Assembly (NCBI GenBank): GCA_013339895.1
Contig: JABACO010000018.1
Coordinates: 154,732 to 218,731 of the forward strand
Length of the DNA stretch: 64,000 nt
Reading direction: 5' to 3'
From: Ephydatia muelleri
Lineage: Eukaryota; Porifera; Demospongiae; Spongillida; Spongillidae
The notes under the pieces were generated by a model. That model was not told where the DNA came from. It did no database searches and was given only the letters and a program-made list of their open reading frames with translations. Positions 55,219 through 64,000 of the stretch are shown piece after piece (the first letter of the stretch is position 1; each line of letters starts with the position of its first letter). Position numbers and translations under genes: made by a program.

Positions 55219-55396
55219 TACTGGAGGGGTCTCCGCCCCCCTTCCAGTATCCCTCCTCCCAAAACCCAACCCCCCTGAAGCCCGGGGTCGAGGAAGGGAT
55301 ATCGGCCCAGGGTACACTTCCGCCATTGACAACCACGGATGAATTTATCTGTGGTGACAAGGGACGGAACAAGTACAGGGATACAATGTATAAGGT
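55219..55396 (+). CDS. Continuation of the gene interrupted by Ginger1 A
   Basis: Pro-rich reading (PVLEGSPPPFQYPSSQNP) followed by TTTDEFICGDKGRNKYRDTM and a donor AAG|GTCAGT. It directly follows the right CCGG duplication, so it is the right half of the insertion site. Not recognised; see the entry at 46792. Confidence 0.4.
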
Positions 55397-55577
55397 CAGT
55401 TCTCAATACAGAAAGCTGTTAATTGTATTGTGAACGTCTAATTATATTTATAACTTCACTGGTCATAGAAAACCACGAATCGCAATACTAATGACGGAAC
55501 CCAAACTTCCAACTGCATGCACCACAAACAGAACATTTTTAGTTAACTGGAACTTAACTACTGTAAAAAACCTTTAA

Positions 55578-55926
55578 CTATCCCATCGGAATCTCTTCAC
55601 CACAGTTGCTTTGTTCAGGTACCGTATGTGTGGTAGCTGTTCTGTAATTAGGTGGAGCCTGCGTCGTAGCCGACACCACCGTGGTAGAAACAGCAATGAT
55701 CTGGGCTTCCAGTGTGGGAGCCTGTGTCGTGTGTGGCAGGGCAGATGTTGTGATTGCAGTTGTGGTACGAAGTACCAGAGTAGGAGGCGCCAGTCGTGTG
55801 GCAGACTCGTTCAACTTGTTCACTACGTCTTCGTGTCCTTGAAGTAGGTTGGGGTGTAGAGGACGTAGGAGGACGGGAAACCCTTTGTTGTTTGGATTGT
55901 TGCGGTGCTTGAGATCTTGTGTTCAC
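55578..55926 (-). pseudogene. Short Thr/Ser-rich ORF starting MNTRSQ
   Basis: ATG near 55926 reads MNTRSQAPQQSKQQRVSRPP and SSTPQPTSRTRRRSEQVERV. A frame change leads to a Thr-rich stretch (LAPPTLVLRTTTAITTSALP) ending at 55578. The start resembles gag-like or nucleic-acid-binding N-termini but is not diagnostic. Confidence 0.3.
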
Positions 55927-56006
55927 GCAAAAGGTATAGAAAATATACTTACTCTGCTAATGAGAAAATAAATTCATTTTTGTTTACAGTAAAATTAGAT
56001 AGTATA

Positions 56007-56072
56007 CATTCCGTGAACACATACATTATTAGTTTTCTGCAGAAAACTAATAATGTATGTGTTCACGGAATG
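56007..56072. repeat. Perfect 66-bp palindrome
   Basis: CATTCCGTGAACACATACAT and the following bases up to CTGCAG are mirrored exactly, 33 bp per arm with no spacer. It may be a real cruciform-prone site or a fold-back artefact of cloning or assembly. Confidence 0.95.
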
Positions 56073-56627
56073 CGCAGCGTAGCACCCAACCCTTCCAAGT
56101 AGACTGTTAATGGGGAGGGAGGGGGGTGATGGGGGATCTGAACCTGCGGCAATATAGGATTGATGAATATCATTAAAAAAACTTCACTCGCGTCTGGAGG
56201 GACAACGGAGAAACGGATCGCTTATCTCTTTGTCGCGATGGAACGAGAACTCAAAGATCTACAGTTCTACGTTTGTTCCGTGTCATAAAACGGTGTGCTT
56301 TTAGAGAAACAAACGAATTTCTGTTCCTCGTGCCCAGTTCTAACATAATTCTTGGTCGCCTTAGGAAGGTATAACTCGAGCTACGACCGGTTTTGAATAA
56401 CGGCAATAGCACCGAATTCACCTGCACGGTGCCCTTTAAGGTCATATAGACATCTAGAAAGACTACAGCGAGAAGTACCTCATGCGGTAGCAAGTTCTAT
56501 ATAGGATATGAAGGTTTATTTGGTTTATTGTTGATTAATGAAGTTTTTTTACAGCATAGCACTCCGTCCTGCACGAAATTTATTTGGTGTTCCTATCGCA
56601 GTTTCATACTTTGGATAGTGAAGTTAA

Positions 56628-57452
56628 ATGCCTTCGCGTAATCGAAAGAAGAGATCTAAGCAACGAGCGGAATACCTTCAAAAGCAAGACGATATTTTAT
56701 CACAAGAAAACAAGGCTAAAGCCCGAGCGCGCTACAAGGCCGATCCCGAAAAGAAGGCCTCTGTACGCGACAGCTACAAGGTCGATCCCGAAAAGAAGAA
56801 GGCCTCTGTACGCGACAGTTACAAGGTCGATCCCGAAAAGAAGAAGGCCTCTGTACGCGACAGCTACAAGGCCGATCCCGAAAAGAAGAAGGCCTCTGTA
56901 CGCGACAGCTACAAGGCCGATCCCGAAAAGAAGAAGGCCTCTGTACGCGACAGCTACAAGGCCGATCCCGAAAAAAAAGAAGGCCTCTGTACGCGACAGC
57001 TACAACGCAGATATTGAATCTAAGCAATCTGCTAAAAGGCAGCGATATCAAGAGGACGTCGAGGAGAACCGTGCTGCTAAAAGGCAGCGATATCAAGAGG
57101 ACGTCGAAGAGAACCGTGCTGCTAAAAGGCAGCGATATCAAGAGGACGTCAAGGAGAACCGTGCTGCTAAAAGGCAGCGATATCAAGAGGACGTCGAGGA
57201 GAACCGTGCTGCTAAAAGACAGCGATATCAAGAGGACGTCGAGGAGAACCGTGCTGCTAAAAGGCAGCGATATCAAGAGGACGTCGAGGAGAACTGCGCT
57301 GCTAAAAGGCAGAAATACGAGGACAATTCAGCTGCCATTAAGGCATCTGAAAGGAATCGGTATTGGAATGACCCCGCAGTCCGATTGGCTAAACGTGCTG
57401 CCGAGAGGAAGCGGTATCGCAGGGGTCACTGAACTACCACTACCACCCAAAG
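56628..57452 (+). pseudogene. Basic tandem-repeat exon, paralogue with expanded repeats
   Basis: ATG at 56628 (MPSRNRKKRSKQRAEYLQKQ). Six KADPEKKKASVRDSY-type repeats are followed, after a shift in an A run near 56970, by six EDVEENRAAKRQRYQ repeats and ERNRYWNDPAVRLAKRAAER. A stop at 57430 and a second shift precede the conserved TTTTTQR and splice donor AAG|GTATGT at 57452. The two frame changes suggest decay or homopolymer errors. Copy A has three plus three repeats. Confidence 0.65.
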
Positions 57453-57713
57453 GTATGTCATGGCATGTTGTATTGCACTAGCATAGGAAGATGTGCATGC
57501 AACATGTGTACAGCACGCATGTAAAGGATGCACTGTACAGTACATGTAGTCCTTTCTTCTTTGTGACCTGTCTATGGGTGTCATCCTTAATCTGATGTGT
57601 ACCAAAAGGCTTCCTTATCTGATGTACAACGGCAGCAACTGTGTATAAATTTAATTGCATTTGCTAGGGTTGAGCACTGAAAATTACTGCAACCATATCC
57701 TTCTCCCATATAT

Positions 57714-57904
57714 TGTATGAACCCAAATCTCATGCACTAATGGAGTATAATGGTGGTCTTGAAAAAGCTATTCTTAGGGATAGTGAGCTTCTAAGTGAAG
57801 TAAATGATGCCTTTTGTAAGTCTCATCCATTGCTAGCTCAAAAGGTTGTTACAAGATCAGCCCGTGCAGCAGTAAGTGATTGGTGCAGATGCATTAGTTT
57901 CTAA
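57714..57904 (+). pseudogene. Possible exon following the basic-repeat exon
   Basis: The frame reads YEPKSHALMEYNGGLEKAIL and LLAQKVVTRSARAAVSDWCR before a stop. Related helical segments follow the basic repeats in other sponge and coral proteins of this type. I could not find the counterpart in copy A. Confidence 0.35.
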
Positions 57905-58061
57905 AGCACTGAGTGTACGACGGCACACATGTTAAGGTTTTTCATGTATAAAAGCGACTCACCCGCCAAATAGTGCACTTTGCTTGCTGAGAAAGAAAAA
58001 GGTAAAAACTAAATCCTTGCACTTTGAATTGTTTCTATACTCTCTGTCATGTTGATTCAGA

Positions 58062-58402
58062 TGGAATATGCAAGATTTTTTGAAGAGGACTCGGAGGACG
58101 AAGTACATCCTCCAACTCCTCTTCCATTTACACAGCCACCGCCCCCGCCACCGCTGCTAGAAGCAGCACTGTCCCCACCGCCAGCAGCAGAGCTGCCGCC
58201 ACCAGCAGTAGCAGCAGAGCTGCCCCCGCCGCCACCAGTTGTAGCAGCAGACCACCACCGGCACCGATACCAGTGCCCCCACCACCACTTCGCCTGCTGC
58301 CCCCCTGGCCGCTGCCACCACCACCCACATGGCTCCCATGGCCACAACGAGGGAATAGAAGAGGGTGGAAACGAGGACAAGGCCGAACAATTAATAACAT
58401 AA
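58062..58402 (+). CDS. Pro/Ala-rich exon, paralogue of 49805-49240
   Basis: After an acceptor (GATTCAG|ATGG) the plus strand reads MEYARFFEEDSEDEVHPPTP, then Pro/Ala-rich repeats and a His-rich part (DHHRHRYQCPHHHF, HHHPHGSHGH) ending at 58402. The acidic start matches MAEEVGKEFFDDSEGEEVEE of copy A. The His-rich end is probably a frame-shifted Pro/Ala stretch. Confidence 0.5.
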
Positions 58403-58519
58403 AAAACTCGTATACTTATCATTTCTATTATTAAAATTTTTAACCTCCCTCCCTCCTTTCGTAAATTAAAATCAATTTGTGACCACTTATAAAGACGCCA
58501 GAGGAAAAAACTTATGAAA

Positions 58520-58813
58520 CAAGTAAATAAAAACATTCTCTAACGAGAAAGTTGTTGGTATATAGGATTGACCAATGGTGGTGTAAAAAGCACGAAAACA
58601 AGAGTGACAGAAATTTGACTGGAAAATTGAAATAGGCCTATATTTAGCACACTAACGTTATAACAGTACATGCCTGAATAATGGGCTAAATATAGGCCTA
58701 TTTCAATTTTCCAGTCAAATTTCTGTCACTCTTGTTTTCGTGCTTTTTACACCACCATTGGTCAATCCTATAAACCAACAACTTTCTCGTTAGAGAATGT
58801 TTTTATTTACTTG
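58520..58813. repeat. Long hairpin, arms about 118 bp (copy B2)
   Basis: ACATTCTCTAACGAGAAAGT again begins the left arm and its complement ends the right arm. The arms match each other with about one mismatch, closing on GGCCTATATTTAGC and a 40-nt loop. It differs from the hairpin at 48808 at many positions, mirrored in both arms. It lies right after the Pro/Ala exon, as in copy A. Confidence 0.95.
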
Positions 58814-58989
58814 TTAAATTGTAGGCTTCTTCAAATCCTCGGGATGTCATGCGTCACGGGGGAAAAAGCTCTACACGTACACTCCCCGTTTGGATAGGCT
58901 CTTTATTAATAGAGCCTCTACCTCCGCTCGGCAGTTTATCCCCCTTTCACAAAGTTTAGAATAACCCACAATAATCAAATTACAGCTCA

Positions 58990-59660
58990 AAAGAGTCCAG
59001 TTCTTGTTAGCTCAATCGATTTCGGCCAGATGATGTGTCTTCTTAAGGAGCAAGAAAATTAGAGCTGTGCAAAAAATCTCCTATATACAAATACATCTAA
59101 CCACAGAGATTGTGGGTTCTACAAAGAGGTCCAGACTTCTGTCCTTCACTCCCTATAGGGGGATATCAAGACAAGTTACAGCACATCCATGCATCAAGCA
59201 ATTAACAAAAAAATATAATAATTATATTAAAATAGAAGTGTTGATGGGGATAGGAATGGTATTAAAAAGAGAGGGGGGGGGAAAAAAGAAAGAATAAAAG
59301 GGGAAAGTCTGAGGAGGACAAAAAAGTAAAAAAGAAAAAAGAAAAAAATACTCCATAATGTGGAAGGCTTACAAAGATGTAGGCTAGAGTTGTTTAGGCC
59401 TTGTGATGTTAGGTTTTGAATCTTGTCTTGATGTCATTAGGCTTTGCGTGAGTTAGAGGTAAGATAACGGGTTTAAAGGTTCCCACATGGCGGTCAACGT
59501 GTTGGTATAACAATCTGTGTTTTGTCTTGAAATTTGTTCCGATGTTTTAGCATTCTAATCTTCAAACTTGTTTTGGTCTGTCCTACATATTGAAGTTGGC
59601 ATATCGGGCATTGTAGGGCATAAATAAGATAGGTGCTCGAGCAGTTTAGTCTCCAATACA
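58990..59660 (-). mobile_element. Penelope-like element 3' end with GIY-YIG endonuclease fragment
   Basis: The minus strand at about 59645-59520 reads STYLIYALQCPICQLQYVGQ then TKTSLKIRMLKHRNKF, matching GIY-YIG nucleases of Penelope-like elements (YLIxC-like strand, YVGQT motif, Arg, His). After a shift it continues VDRHVGTFKPVILPLTHAKP to a stop near 59440. Downstream on the minus strand (about 59010-59050) AAGAAG...GGCCGAAATCG resembles the 3' module of such elements. The RT is missing: the homology ends abruptly at about 59665. Confidence 0.7.
59270..59350 (+). repeat. A/G-rich low-complexity tract
   Basis: Runs of G and A (GAGGGGGGGGGAAAAAAG and similar). Probably the poly-purine remnant of the adjacent PLE end or plain simple sequence. 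Confidence 0.6.
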
Positions 59661-59872
59661 GCACGGGCTTATCTCATAAATAGCCTGGGTACCCGAAAAT
59701 GTCAGGTTCCCAGTCCATGTGCTCGTTGTACAATGCGTTCTGTACTCGTCAAACAGTTGCTGGAGGTAGCAGCAAAACCTCACTCCTTACTACTGCTTTC
59801 CGTTAAAAGAGTATGTATAAGCCATATTTGATGTACCCACGGTTGTGTGTATAAGATACTTATTCTCTTCAG

Positions 59873-62427
59873 GCTCCCCTGCGCAGCTCTCTCCCTTCGC
59901 CCACTTTGAAAGACGTAGAAGATATGCTGTGTTTTGTTTTCAAACTAAACTGGCCTGAGGTGCATATTACGCATTGCGTCGAAAGTGTGTGCGCCGTCTC
60001 CCGTATGGATGGCTCCGCGTCACAATCTCTTACCAGGTCAGCATTTTTGGTGTGAACATAGTGTCAAGTGTACGATTTTGTATGCTTTCCTATTAATGCC
60101 CACAATGGATCATTTTTTATTGTTCATTATCCGTGCAGTCTTTGCAATTACATCACAGACAGTGCAGTTGCTCTAAAAATATCCACATCATGCTATGAAA
60201 AGGCTATTCCGCTAGCTACTAAACAACAGTTATTTCACCAAAGCGCAACAAGTGAGTTTATTTTGGCATTGAGGGTGGGCAGAAAATGTCCTGCAAGTGT
60301 ACACAGTGAACGATGAGTGCACGGCATGTGTGATGGTGCATTGCCCCTCTGCAGTGCTTCAGCAGATACTCTCTAGGGGTACATCGCTTTCAGCCACACT
60401 TGAAAACTGTCTTGTGACGATATCAAATGATAAACCACAGCCCCTTCTTGATGCTATTCAACAGATGCAGTCATTTCATAACAAGCCTGGCAGGTGAGCA
60501 TTTGTAGCTATGACGCTTCTTCTGGCTACCTCTTTAGTTTCTAGCAGTTTGTGTCTACACAGTCCAATACTGCAAGTCTCTTTTCTCAGACCACTGTTCA
60601 GGAGAGCATTACAACTTTGTCTGCACCACCATGACCAAGATAAGATGGCTCCTATCATTGCCAAATTAATAACATTTATGCGAGAGTGCTATAGTAAAGA
60701 GGAGGTGGAATCTGATGTCTACTGCTGTGCCCTGGATTCTGCCAGGTGGGTCTTGAGTTCACTTCACTAGTTTTGGCATCCATGTGCATACATCACTACA
60801 TTATTTGATTACTACCTCTTTAGCCATGCTGAGCAATTTGAAAGTATCTGGTACGACATCGTGAAATCGGGACTGTCCAAGTAGGTTGTGATAGGCTTCA
60901 TTGCATACCTAAAGATCTACTGTTTATGAATATGCATGTGTATCTGTGTTATGGCTGCCTATGCATGTGTATCTGTGTTATTGCTGCCTAGCAGGCTGAA
61001 ATAATGCACATATCATTGACCAACTGAAAAGGTGTTGACGGTGCGCCTCTCACCAGTGATGCTGAGGTTGATCTCCTTGTTCACTTATTACCTGATCATT
61101 GCAACTTTGTGATGACATGTCTAGACTCGATAATATTGGTTTTGAGTATGCAGTATGCCAGATTTCAATGGTTGAGTGAATGCTACACTTGAATATTAGG
61201 CTTTATTTATCCCTCAAGTTAATCATACTCTGTGCACAGCATTATCTTTAAAATGTAATCTCATTGTTTCTATGTTAGATCATCATTATCAGTGGTTCAG
61301 TCATATCTCAAAGGTTCAGTTAAACTTTGCAACACAGGAGCAGTCAAGTGAGTGAATTAGTAGACTATGAGCCCATCTACAAATAATTTGTGCTCCTTTA
61401 GGATGCTGAAACATCTATCCATTATCCTGAAGGCACATGCAGTGAATGGAGTCAATCTAACTGTTGAAACATTTGCTGACATGTCCCCTTCAGTTGAACA
61501 GAACATGCATGACACACTTACAATGAACATATTTCAGTCAATACTCTTGGTGCATGGAATAGCACTAAGTGTGAAGGTAACGTGCTCATTGCTTGATTGT
61601 CATTCTTCACAGTCATTTTCTGCTCATGTTTGTAGAGTTATCAGTACTTGGTTGAGCAGCTGTTGGGAGTAGCTTTTAACCCCATCAGACGATCTTGGGG
61701 GACTCGCATATGTTACCACCTGCTTGGAGGTATACAACCCTCTATCAAGTGTTGCCTGGACTACATTAGCCTCACCCTGTAGGGCTGTTGCACACCTACA
61801 ACCACATGCCACCTGTTCTATTGTTAGTGGCAATGTCAAAGCCTCTGGTCATTACCAATGGCACCGAGGGATTTCTACAAATGGTACGTTGATATCATGT
61901 ACTGAGGGTACTAATCCTTGCACATATTTCAGTTCAGGCTTGCAAACGTTGCTGACGGAAGCAAACAGTTTAACAATGGTAGGATTTAATATTGTCCTGG
62001 TTCACATTTTTACGATTGGGGATTAGACTTGCACTGGACAAATTCTACAAGTGATTTACTCAAGTTGGCGTGGAACACTGATATTCAGTTGGGGATTAAG
62101 GTGCTGGACGAAATGCTAAGTCTAGTAGGTGGGATCCAAAATTATCACCACCAGTTAACCCTCTGCCATCACCAGGGATTAATGCCAAATAGCTACTCTC
62201 TACTCAAATTAATTCAGAAACAGATACCTTGCAAGGTCAAAGGTGTTGAGTACGAAGTGCTGGTATGTGACCGTCCATGTATGATTAGTGATCACTGCAG
62301 TTTACTTCTTTATCAGAAGTGTATGGTACAGTTGAATTATCCACTGAAGCAAAAGCAGTTATTAATGAACACATTGAGTTCATTGTTATATAGGATTTGT
62401 ATTAAAGATCAGCCATCAAAGTAGGCT
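59873..62427 (+). CDS. Multi-exon host-like gene, unidentified, probably helical-repeat protein
   Basis: At least ten short exons on the plus strand are separated by small GT-AG introns. Examples: 59873-60036 (SLPSPTLKDVEDMLCFVFKL), 60139-60251 (LCNYITDSAVALKIS, in phase with the former), a segment with VYTVNDECTACVMVHCPSAV at about 60290-60493, one with IIAKLITFMRECYSKEEVES near 60650-60745, HAEQFESIWYDIVKSGLSK near 60823, HLLPDHCNFVMTCLDSI near 61085, MLKHLSIILKAHAVNGVN (61403-61576) and YQYLVEQLLGVAFNPIRRSW (61637-61728). The last part includes LLKLAWNTDIQLGIKVLDEM and ends near 62424. Leu-rich helices suggest an alpha-solenoid. I do not recognise the family. Intact splice signals suggest a functional gene. 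Confidence 0.65.
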
Positions 62428-62604
62428 GTTAGAACCAAGTAAAGTAGAAAACTTATTGCTGTTTTTATTTTCACTGCAGGAGAATGTCAGTTGTGTCAAG
62501 ACCAGTGCTGAGCATGGCAAGTAACAAACTTCTACAATCTGCTCACCCCACACATGAACACTGTATTCAACAACTACATGCACTGTTGTAGAGTGGTTAT
62601 GTAA

Positions 62605-64000
62605 TCAGGATTTGTTTAATATCAAGGATTTTACAGCCGAGAAAAGGTTGACTTCCTCTTGCAGCTTCATATTTACTTCTCTCAGTTCTTGAACCTCCGC
62701 CTGTAATCTTGTGATGTGTCTTTTGAGTACACTTGCTTCATCTCTCTGGGCAGCACACTGTACATAAGGTTAGTACATTATGCTGCTTCTTGATATGATA
62801 TAGTCGTATACCTCTTGATTCAGCAATTGTATTTGCTGCTCTGTCAACCTCAGCTTTGTGTTCAGTGACCCAATGTTCTCATCGAGAGCCTCTTTCACAT
62901 CTTCCAGTGACTTATATTTTCTCTGCTGCTCTGTGAGTACATTTTGAAGACCTGGGATTCGTATGATTGCACATGTATCCAATCAGCACAGTGTCCCAAA
63001 TACAAAATAAACAATACTCACGACGGTTTATTTAATGAATTAAGCAGCTTACGTTCACATTTGTCTTCGCAATGGTGATACTGCTCTTGTAATTGTTGTA
63101 GCTGTCCGCACGTGTCTTGCAACTGTTCATTAAGACTGTGACAAAGCTACTTCTTAAAACTATTAATATACTGCATATATTATACCGTTGGTTTTGAATA
63201 TTCACGGCTTCGTAATTGGACTGAAGCAATTTCATTTGAGAGCAAAGCTGCTTGACATGCTCCTCTTTAGAAACAAGCTTCTGTTGGGTGCCTTCAAGCC
63301 TTGACATTACATAACACAAGCACATGTTACCTGTCCGATCTCATCACCAATGGGACTAACTTTGATGACTGTTCTTGAAAGGCTGCCAATAACTTCTTGT
63401 GCTCGTCTGCAATATGCAACAAGTCGATGTTTTGTGATTTTAGATTATCTATCTGTGAATGAAAGCACAATCAACCACATTGAACACAACATCAAGACCA
63501 TCATAACCTCCTTTGTTTGCTGTATGGCATGCTTCTGCAGTTCTTCAACCTGCAGTGAGCACATTCAACCATAGAGCAGTTTCTGTAGAAGAAACACACT
63601 GACTTTTTCAGTTAGTCCCTCACTGTGCCTTTCTGCTCCTTGCAACAATGTACGAAGTTTCAAACACTTTAGATATACAAGAAATAGAATAAGGAGTAAG
63701 GACAGTTGAACACAAATGAGAACCTCTTCATCAATGTGTGCCTTCCTTCCTCTGTACTGCGAGATCAGACGATCTGCTTGTGTAAGTGCAAGAGACTTGG
63801 CATCCACAAGGTCTTGCAGGTGACATTCTTTTTGCTTTAACAAAACAAAATACATTGCAGTTGTTGCTGTACATATTTGCATCTATTATAACATCCTTTA
63901 TTGTAAATTGAAATCTAAAAATATACATTATGTTCACATACACTTCATTATCATTATAGACACAAATAAAAAATAATTCATTCTAAATGACAACATTTTT
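62605..64000 (-). CDS. CIP2A: CIP2A homologue, C-terminal coiled-coil half (5' end outside window)
   Basis: Minus-strand exons give a continuous coiled coil. At about 63837-63727 it reads HLQDLVDAKSLALTQADRLI then SQYRGRKAHIDEE, which matches the start of the CIP2A coiled coil (conserved LQDL-x-ALALxQADRLI pattern). Later exons read LRTLLQGAERHSEGLTEK, VEELQKHAIQQTKE (63552-63508), SQNIDLLHIADEHKKLLAAF (about 63452-63354), LEGTQQKLVSKEEHVKQLCS (about 63303-63187), LNEQLQDTCGQLQQLQEQYH (about 63135-63053), EQQRKYKSLEDVKEALDENI (about 62954-62812) and finally LKRHITRLQAEVQELREVNM to the stop at 62605. CIP2A inhibits protein phosphatase 2A and acts in mitotic DNA repair with TOPBP1 in vertebrates. 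The N-terminal armadillo part lies beyond position 64000. The gene is convergent with the plus-strand gene. Confidence 0.82.

Larger units (their letters stand above)
56130..58817 (+). mobile_element. Inverted paralogue of the Ginger1 A accessory cassette (copy B2)
   Basis: Relative to 51870-48805 (minus), the plus strand at 56130-58817 repeats the same order: spacer, basic tandem-repeat exon, Pro/Ala exon, and hairpin. Similarity is clear in all four parts but substitutions and indels are frequent. The transposase and Ulp1-PHD parts are absent, and no Ginger-type ends flank it. It may come from a second element or a segmental inverted duplication. Confidence 0.75.

Overview
The window is animal nuclear DNA, most likely from a demosponge or another early-branching marine invertebrate. 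It has small spliced introns (about 50-110 nt), a homologue of the animal gene CIP2A, and transposon families typical of sponge and cnidarian genomes. No bacterial operons, CRISPR arrays or convincing rRNA/tRNA genes were seen. Species identification is inference.

Layout. 1-6.6 kb: 3' half of a BEL/Pao LTR retrotransposon, split by a pogo-like DNA transposon (2852-5871, TA target duplication). 6.9-8.4 kb: decayed DUF6589 gene (minus). 8.8-9.85 kb: about 190-bp satellite. 10.8-12.1 kb: two small ORFs and an OTU-protease relic. 13.4-14.1 kb: Penelope-like (PLE) fragment (minus). 14.1-16.7 kb: two non-autonomous inverted-repeat elements, one Tc1-like. 17.2-18.3 kb: Mutator-like transposase-related pseudogene. 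18792-21445: nearly intact hAT element with one premature stop. 22.6-25.0 kb: PLE-like first ORF preceded by a decayed hammerhead-like motif. 25988-30685: pogo/Tigger-like element with 445-bp inverted arms, also holding a HIRAN-domain ORF and a 230-bp-arm foldback.

31813-44358 is a set of nested elements. An outer palindromic element is split by an ISL2EU/Harbinger-like transposon (transposase N-terminus facing a SWIM/YqaJ-type gene). The left arm was then hit by a TA-flanked MITE and by an apparently intact piggyBac element in TTAA. The centre was hit by a 1.7-kb foldback, and the right terminus by a decayed Ginger1 element in CCGG.

46866-55214 is a second, much better preserved Ginger1 element flanked by perfect CCGG duplications. 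It has an uninterrupted three-exon 674-aa integrase-type transposase and an accessory transcript. The accessory part has a basic tandem-repeat exon, a Pro/Ala-rich exon, an intronic perfect hairpin and a Ulp1-type protease fused to a PHD finger. An inverted paralogous copy of the accessory cassette lies next door (56.1-58.8 kb). Its hairpin has diverged from the first copy, yet its two arms remain nearly identical to each other.

58.9-59.7 kb holds a PLE GIY-YIG endonuclease end. 59.9-62.4 kb is a multi-exon host-like gene of unknown identity (plus), convergent with the C-terminal half of a CIP2A homologue (minus, 62605-64000). Apart from these two genes, nearly everything recognisable is mobile DNA in layers of insertion. 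The best candidates for functional systems are the piggyBac element at 32924-35570 and the Ginger1 element with its protease/PHD cargo.
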